Positions 6,295 through 9,760 of a DNA stretch of 9,760 bases are shown here, one piece after another. A program made the translations under genes and the position numbers. Under the pieces are notes generated by a model. It saw only the letters and a program-made list of their open reading frames with translations, ran no database searches and was not told the origin of the DNA. Source of the stretch: JAYFNU01 sp964622315 (GTDB lineage Bacteria > Bacillota > Clostridia > Oscillospirales > Ruminococcaceae); NCBI GenBank assembly GCA_964622315.1, contig CAZUOY010000064.1:1-9760 (forward strand), written 5' to 3'. How positions within the stretch are numbered: position 1 is the stretch's first letter; every line of letters begins with the position of its first letter.

Positions 6295-7557
6295 GTGAAA
6301 GCGCAAACAAATGCACCAACCGAATACGACGTTGCCGTGATAGGCGCGGGCCCCGCCGGACTAATGGCGGGCTTTGCCGCGGGAAGCCGCGGGCTTAAGG
6401 TGGCGGTCATTGAAAAGATGAACGCGCCCGGCAGAAAGCTGTTAATTACGGGAAAGGGCCGCTGCAACGTCACGAACGATTGCGACGTTCGCGAGTTTAT
6501 TGGTAATATCCGTGAGGGCGGACGGTTTATGAACAGCAGTTTGTATGCCTTCGACAGCCGCTCGGTTATGAGCTTTTTCGAGGGACTCGGAGTGCCGCTG
6601 AAAACCGAACGGGGCAACAGGGTTTTTCCGCAAAGCGAAAAGGCGGCTGATATTCGGGACGCTCTCGTGACCGCCGCGAAGAAAGCAGGTTGCCGTTTTG
6701 TTTTTGGTCGAGTGGTAATGGTGGAAACTGACAAAGACGGAGTCGGCGCAGTAATACTTGAGGATAAAACCAGGCTTAGCTGCCGTGCGGCGGTGATAGC
6801 GACGGGCGGGCTTTCCTACCCGAAAACAGGCTCGACAGGCGACGGTTACGCGCTTGCAAGGGCGTTAGGACATAGCGTTACGCCGACAAGACCCTCGCTC
6901 GTTTCACTTATCTGTGAGGGTGACGACTGTGCGCGGCTTGAGGGGCTTTCACTAAAGAACGTGAGGCTTACGGCGTACTCAAACGGAAAGAGAATCTTTT
7001 TTGAACAGGGCGAAATGCTTTTTACCGCGGCTGGAATATCCGGGCCTCTTGTGCTTAGCTTGAGCGGCGTTATGATAACGGCGGGGGTGAGCGAGGCGAC
7101 TGTTGAAATAGACTTGAAGCCCGCACTGGACGAAAAAACGCTCGACAAAAGGATTCTTAGAGATTTTTCCGAAAACATAAACAGAGATTTCAAGAACAGT
7201 CTTTCGGGTCTTCTGCCGCAGAAGCTCATTCCTGTTATAATTGAACGAAGCGGCATATCGCCGGATAAGAAGGTTAATTCCGTCACTGCCGAGGAGCGAG
7301 CCGCGCTCGTTTTAAGAATAAAAGGTTTTCGGCTTTCAGTTGTAGGAACGGGCGGCTATGATGAGGCGGTAGTTACGGCGGGCGGCGTGGATTTAAAGGA
7401 GATTAATCCGAAAACGCTCGAATCTAAAACGGTAAAGAATCTGCATTTCGCGGGAGAAGTGCTTAACGTGGACGCCTTTACGGGGGGCTTTAATCTCGGC
7501 ATAGCCTTTGCAACGGGCTATGCGGCGGGAAGTAACATTTTAGGAGGAAGCAGATGA
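6295..7557 (+). CDS. HI0933/BaiN-like NAD(P)/FAD-dependent oxidoreductase
   Basis: A 420-residue flavoprotein of the HI0933 (YhiN/BaiN-like) family. The N-terminus has the FAD-binding dinucleotide fold VAVIGAGPAGLMAG (13-26) with acidic E40 ending beta strand 2. The family signature PGRKLLITGKGRCNVTND follows at 45-62. Later come AVIATGGLSYPKTGSTGDGYALARALGH, and a C-terminal FAGEVLNVDAFTGGFNLGIAFATGYAAG block that closes the FAD site. One family member, BaiN of Clostridium scindens, was reported to act on bile acid intermediates. Most members, including this one in a housekeeping operon, have no proven substrate, so I do not assign one. The GTG start has GGTGAG close upstream, and no in-frame ATG precedes the FAD motif. 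The stop overlaps the cmk start (ATGA). Confidence 0.9.
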   Translation: MKAQTNAPTEYDVAVIGAGPAGLMAGFAAGSRGLKVAVIEKMNAPGRKLLITGKGRCNVTNDCDVREFIGNIREGGRFMNSSLYAFDSRSVMSFFEGLGVPLKTERGNRVFPQSEKAADIRDALVTAAKKAGCRFVFGRVVMVETDKDGVGAVILEDKTRLSCRAAVIATGGLSYPKTGSTGDGYALARALGHSVTPTRPSLVSLICEGDDCARLEGLSLKNVRLTAYSNGKRIFFEQGEMLFTAAGISGPLVLSLSGVMITAGVSEATVEIDLKPALDEKTLDKRILRDFSENINRDFKNSLSGLLPQKLIPVIIERSGISPDKKVNSVTAEERAALVLRIKGFRLSVVGTGGYDEAVVTAGGVDLKEINPKTLESKTVKNLHFAGEVLNVDAFTGGFNLGIAFATGYAAGSNILGGSR

Positions 7558-8216
7558 AAGCGATAGCTATTGACGGACCGGCGGGAGCGGGAAAGAGTAC
7601 GATTGCGAGAAAGCTCGCGTCCGAGCTCGGCTTCATTTATATTGATACAGGCGCGTTATATAGAGCGATAGGATATTTCGTTCTTTCGCGCGGGGTAAAC
7701 ACAAGTGACGAAATAGCCATAGCTGGGCTTCTTCTCGGCGCGACGATTGAAATACGCTTTATCGACACCGAGCAAAGGGTGTTTCTTAACGATACCGACG
7801 TTACCTCAAAGCTTAGGACTGAGGTGGTTTCGATGGCGGCGTCGGCGGTGTCGGCGCTTCCGGCGGTGAGAGAGTTTCTCTTAGAACTTCAGCGCGACCT
7901 CGCGAGAAAGAACAACGTTGTTATGGACGGACGCGATATCGGCACGGTGGTGTTGCCTGACGCAGACATAAAAATATTTCTTACGGCGTCACCTGAGGAG
8001 CGTGCAAAAAGGCGTTACGACGAGCTGATTTCAAAGGGCGTAAGCGCCGACTATGAGGCGGTGCTTGCCGACCTAAAGACGCGCGATTACAACGACAGCC
8101 ATAGGGAGATAGCGCCGCTCAGAGAGGCGGACGACGCCATAACCATAGACACTACGGGCTACGAGCTGAGCGAATCGGTTGACCTAATATTTCAAACGGT
8201 AAAGGATTTGTTATAG
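7554..8216 (+). CDS. cmk: Cytidylate kinase
   Basis: A 220-residue (d)CMP kinase that phosphorylates CMP and dCMP with ATP in pyrimidine salvage and phospholipid precursor recycling. The P-loop GPAGAGKST is at 8-16, followed by YIDTGALYRAIG. The characteristic VVMDGRDIGTVVLPDADIKIFLTAS (starting about 122) and the lid-region ERAKRRYDEL complete the family pattern. The length is typical (about 215-230). The start is supported by AGGAGG six bases upstream and overlaps the preceding flavoprotein stop by four bases, so the two are translationally coupled. plsC follows after one base. The cmk-plsC-ispH/rpsA order is familiar in Clostridia. Confidence 0.97.
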   Translation: MKAIAIDGPAGAGKSTIARKLASELGFIYIDTGALYRAIGYFVLSRGVNTSDEIAIAGLLLGATIEIRFIDTEQRVFLNDTDVTSKLRTEVVSMAASAVSALPAVREFLLELQRDLARKNNVVMDGRDIGTVVLPDADIKIFLTASPEERAKRRYDELISKGVSADYEAVLADLKTRDYNDSHREIAPLREADDAITIDTTGYELSESVDLIFQTVKDLL

Positions 8217-8217
8217 T

Positions 8218-8838
8218 ATGCCTTTGTTCAGAATTGCGCAGTCTATTGCGAGATTTATCGGTTATCTAATTTTTAATATCAGCCAGACGGGGCGCGAGAA
8301 TATCCCACAAAAGGGCGCGGTGATTATCGCAAGCAACCACATTAACCTTATCGACCCGGGCCTTCACGCGATTTGTATTCGCCGCACCTTCCGTACCATG
8401 GCTAAGGTCGAGCTGTTCAGACACAAGCTGCTCGGCTTTATTCTTCGTCCGCTCGGCGCGTTTCCCGTGACAAGGGGCAAGGCGGATAAGCGTTCCTTCG
8501 TTACGGCGGCGAACGTTCTTCGCGACGACCACGCGCTGCTTATTTTTCCCGAGGGAACCCGCTCAAAAACGGGGCAGATAGGCACCTTCAAGGCGGGCGC
8601 AGTCGCGCTTTGCGCTATGACAAAAGCACCGATTATCCCCGCCGCCATGATACAAAGAAAGCACCTTCGTTTGTTTGACAAGGTCGTTATCGTTTACGGA
8701 AAGCCTATAACCTACGAGGAGCTAAGTCTTGACGACACCTCAAGCGCGAATCTTCGCCGCGGAGCTGAAATTCTCCAGCAAAGGGTAGAGGATATGGTGG
8801 CGGAAAAGGGAGGTCAACCGTGCGGGACTGCGAAATAA
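8218..8838 (+). CDS. plsC: 1-acyl-sn-glycerol-3-phosphate acyltransferase
   Basis: A 206-residue LPLAT-superfamily acyltransferase expected to add the second acyl chain to lysophosphatidic acid, giving phosphatidic acid at the inner membrane. Catalytic block I is the HX4D motif NHINLIDP (H41, D46). Block II is LGAFPVTRG (79-87) and block III is FPEGTRSKTG (110-119). Block IV is probably IIPAAMIQR. A hydrophobic N-terminal stretch (about 5-22) suggests membrane association. The ATG lies one base after the cmk stop; AAAGGA is 11 bases upstream, slightly far, so translation may rely on coupling with cmk. The 3' end overlaps the ispH start by 19 bp. The substrate is inferred from family and context, since related acyltransferases share these motifs. 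Confidence 0.92.
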   Translation: MPLFRIAQSIARFIGYLIFNISQTGRENIPQKGAVIIASNHINLIDPGLHAICIRRTFRTMAKVELFRHKLLGFILRPLGAFPVTRGKADKRSFVTAANVLRDDHALLIFPEGTRSKTGQIGTFKAGAVALCAMTKAPIIPAAMIQRKHLRLFDKVVIVYGKPITYEELSLDDTSSANLRRGAEILQQRVEDMVAEKGGQPCGTAK

Positions 8839-9760
8839 CCCTTGCCAAAACGGCGGGCTTCTGCTTCGGGGTTGACCGTGCGGTAAGGCTCTGCGACGGA
8901 CTTCTCGACGAGGGGAAAAAGGTGGCTACGCTCGGGCCGATTATACACAACCGCAGTGTTACCGAACGACTGGAAAAGCGCGGCGTAATTGCGGTGAGCT
9001 CGCCAGAGGAAACTCCTGAGGGATACACACTCGTGATAAGAAGCCACGGTGTGCCGAAGACGGTGTACGAGCGTTGCGAGAGTCTTGGCTTAACGGTTGC
9101 CGACGCTACCTGCCCGTTTGTGTCCAAAATTCACAACATCGTCAGCGAGTACAGCGAAAAGGGCTACGAAATTCTTATTGCGGGCGACAAAAACCACCCC
9201 GAGATTGAAGGAATTGCCGGTTTTTGCGGCGGTAAAGCTCATATTTATGCAAACCATAAGGACTTAAGTGAGCTTTTAGAGCGCGAAAATTTGACGAATA
9301 AAGCAATAATGGCGGCTCAAACGACCTTTAATTTGACGGAATATGAAAAGTGCGCCGAATACATAAAAAAAATATATACAAATGTTTTAATTTTTGATAC
9401 AATATGTAATGCTACGCGGGAAAGACAGGAGGAAGCCGAGAAATTGGCTGAAAACTGTGATATCTGCGTTGTTATAGGAGGACACAACAGCTCCAACACC
9501 GAAAAGCTGTGCGACGTTTGCAGGCGGCACGCCACGACCTATCTCATTGAGGATAAGGACGCTCTGACGGGTGAAATGCTCAGCGGCGCGAGGCACATTG
9601 GCGTTACAGCGGGTGCATCGACACCGTCCCCCTTAATCGAGGAGGTACTCAGTAAAATGAGCGACATTATCAAAGACGAAGATTTTAATTTTGAACAGGC
9701 GCTGGAGGACTCGTTTAAGCTTGTCCACCGCGGACAAAGGGTCGAGGGTGTAGTTACCGC
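8820..9760 (+). CDS. ispH: HMBPP reductase fused to ribosomal protein S1 (3' end cut by window)
   Basis: The frame is open to the window end (313 codons seen). Residues 1 to about 280 are IspH/LytB, the [4Fe-4S] enzyme that reduces HMBPP to IPP and DMAPP, the last step of the MEP isoprenoid pathway. The three cluster cysteines are C15 (AGFCFGVDRAV), C98 (ATCPFV) and C196 (DTICNAT). H43, H76, H126 and catalytic E128 (NHPEIEG) are present, as are QTTFNLTE, GGHNSSNT and GVTAGASTP. Instead of stopping, the frame continues through an acidic linker (DIIKDEDFNFEQALEDSF) into GQRVEGVV, the opening of an S1 RNA-binding domain. That is the IspH-S1 fusion known in Clostridia; the number of S1 repeats cannot be seen. 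The GTG start has GGGAGGT at good spacing and lies inside the plsC end, 19 bp before its last base. Confidence 0.93.
   Translation, partial: MRDCEITLAKTAGFCFGVDRAVRLCDGLLDEGKKVATLGPIIHNRSVTERLEKRGVIAVSSPEETPEGYTLVIRSHGVPKTVYERCESLGLTVADATCPFVSKIHNIVSEYSEKGYEILIAGDKNHPEIEGIAGFCGGKAHIYANHKDLSELLERENLTNKAIMAAQTTFNLTEYEKCAEYIKKIYTNVLIFDTICNATRERQEEAEKLAENCDICVVIGGHNSSNTEKLCDVCRRHATTYLIEDKDALTGEMLSGARHIGVTAGASTPSPLIEEVLSKMSDIIKDEDFNFEQALEDSFKLVHRGQRVEGVVT

Noticed and set aside
6282..6734. 150-residue minus-strand open frame opposite the flavoprotein gene
   Set aside because: Antisense shadow of a clear FAD-binding N-terminus; no recognisable domain.

Overview
This window reads as ordinary chromosomal sequence from an anaerobic, endospore-forming member of Clostridia, most likely Oscillospirales or a relative. 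I infer this from four things: both dipicolinate synthase subunits (spore core metabolism), the LL-diaminopimelate aminotransferase route to lysine and peptidoglycan, an IspH enzyme that runs into ribosomal protein S1 sequence (typical of Clostridia), and a T-box leader. No tRNA, rRNA, insertion sequence, prophage gene, CRISPR array or defence system is visible.

Left arm, minus strand (1-3269). A dapF-dapL-zinc-ribbon membrane protein-DUF2752 operon runs leftward from an extended -10 promoter at 3299-3328. DapL and DapF carry out consecutive steps from tetrahydrodipicolinate to meso-diaminopimelate. The last two genes are uncharacterised small membrane proteins that overlap by 14 bp. Left of them a separate promoter (241-269) drives a T-box riboswitch whose regulated gene lies outside the window. 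Its specifier reads most plausibly as ATC, so the gene is probably isoleucyl-tRNA synthetase or another isoleucine-related gene.

Middle, plus strand (3346-6191). hflX, a ribosome-associated GTPase, is divergent from dapF and ends in a strong intrinsic terminator. It is followed by dpaA-dpaB (spoVFA-spoVFB), an overlapping pair making dipicolinic acid from the same early lysine-pathway intermediate that feeds DapL. A mother-cell sigma factor-like promoter (sigma E/K type) sits just upstream of dpaA.

Right arm, plus strand (6236-9760). A near-consensus housekeeping promoter starts a tightly packed operon: an HI0933/BaiN-like flavoprotein, cmk (cytidylate kinase), plsC (acylglycerolphosphate acyltransferase) and ispH fused to S1. 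The genes overlap or abut (4 bp overlap, 1 bp gap, 19 bp overlap), linking nucleotide, phospholipid, isoprenoid and translation functions. The last gene is cut by the window end shortly after the first S1 domain begins.

I found no convincing undescribed system. The points most worth a second look are the uncharacterised zinc-ribbon/DUF2752 membrane pair, the sporulation-type promoter, the IspH-S1 junction and a modified nucleotide-binding loop in DpaA.
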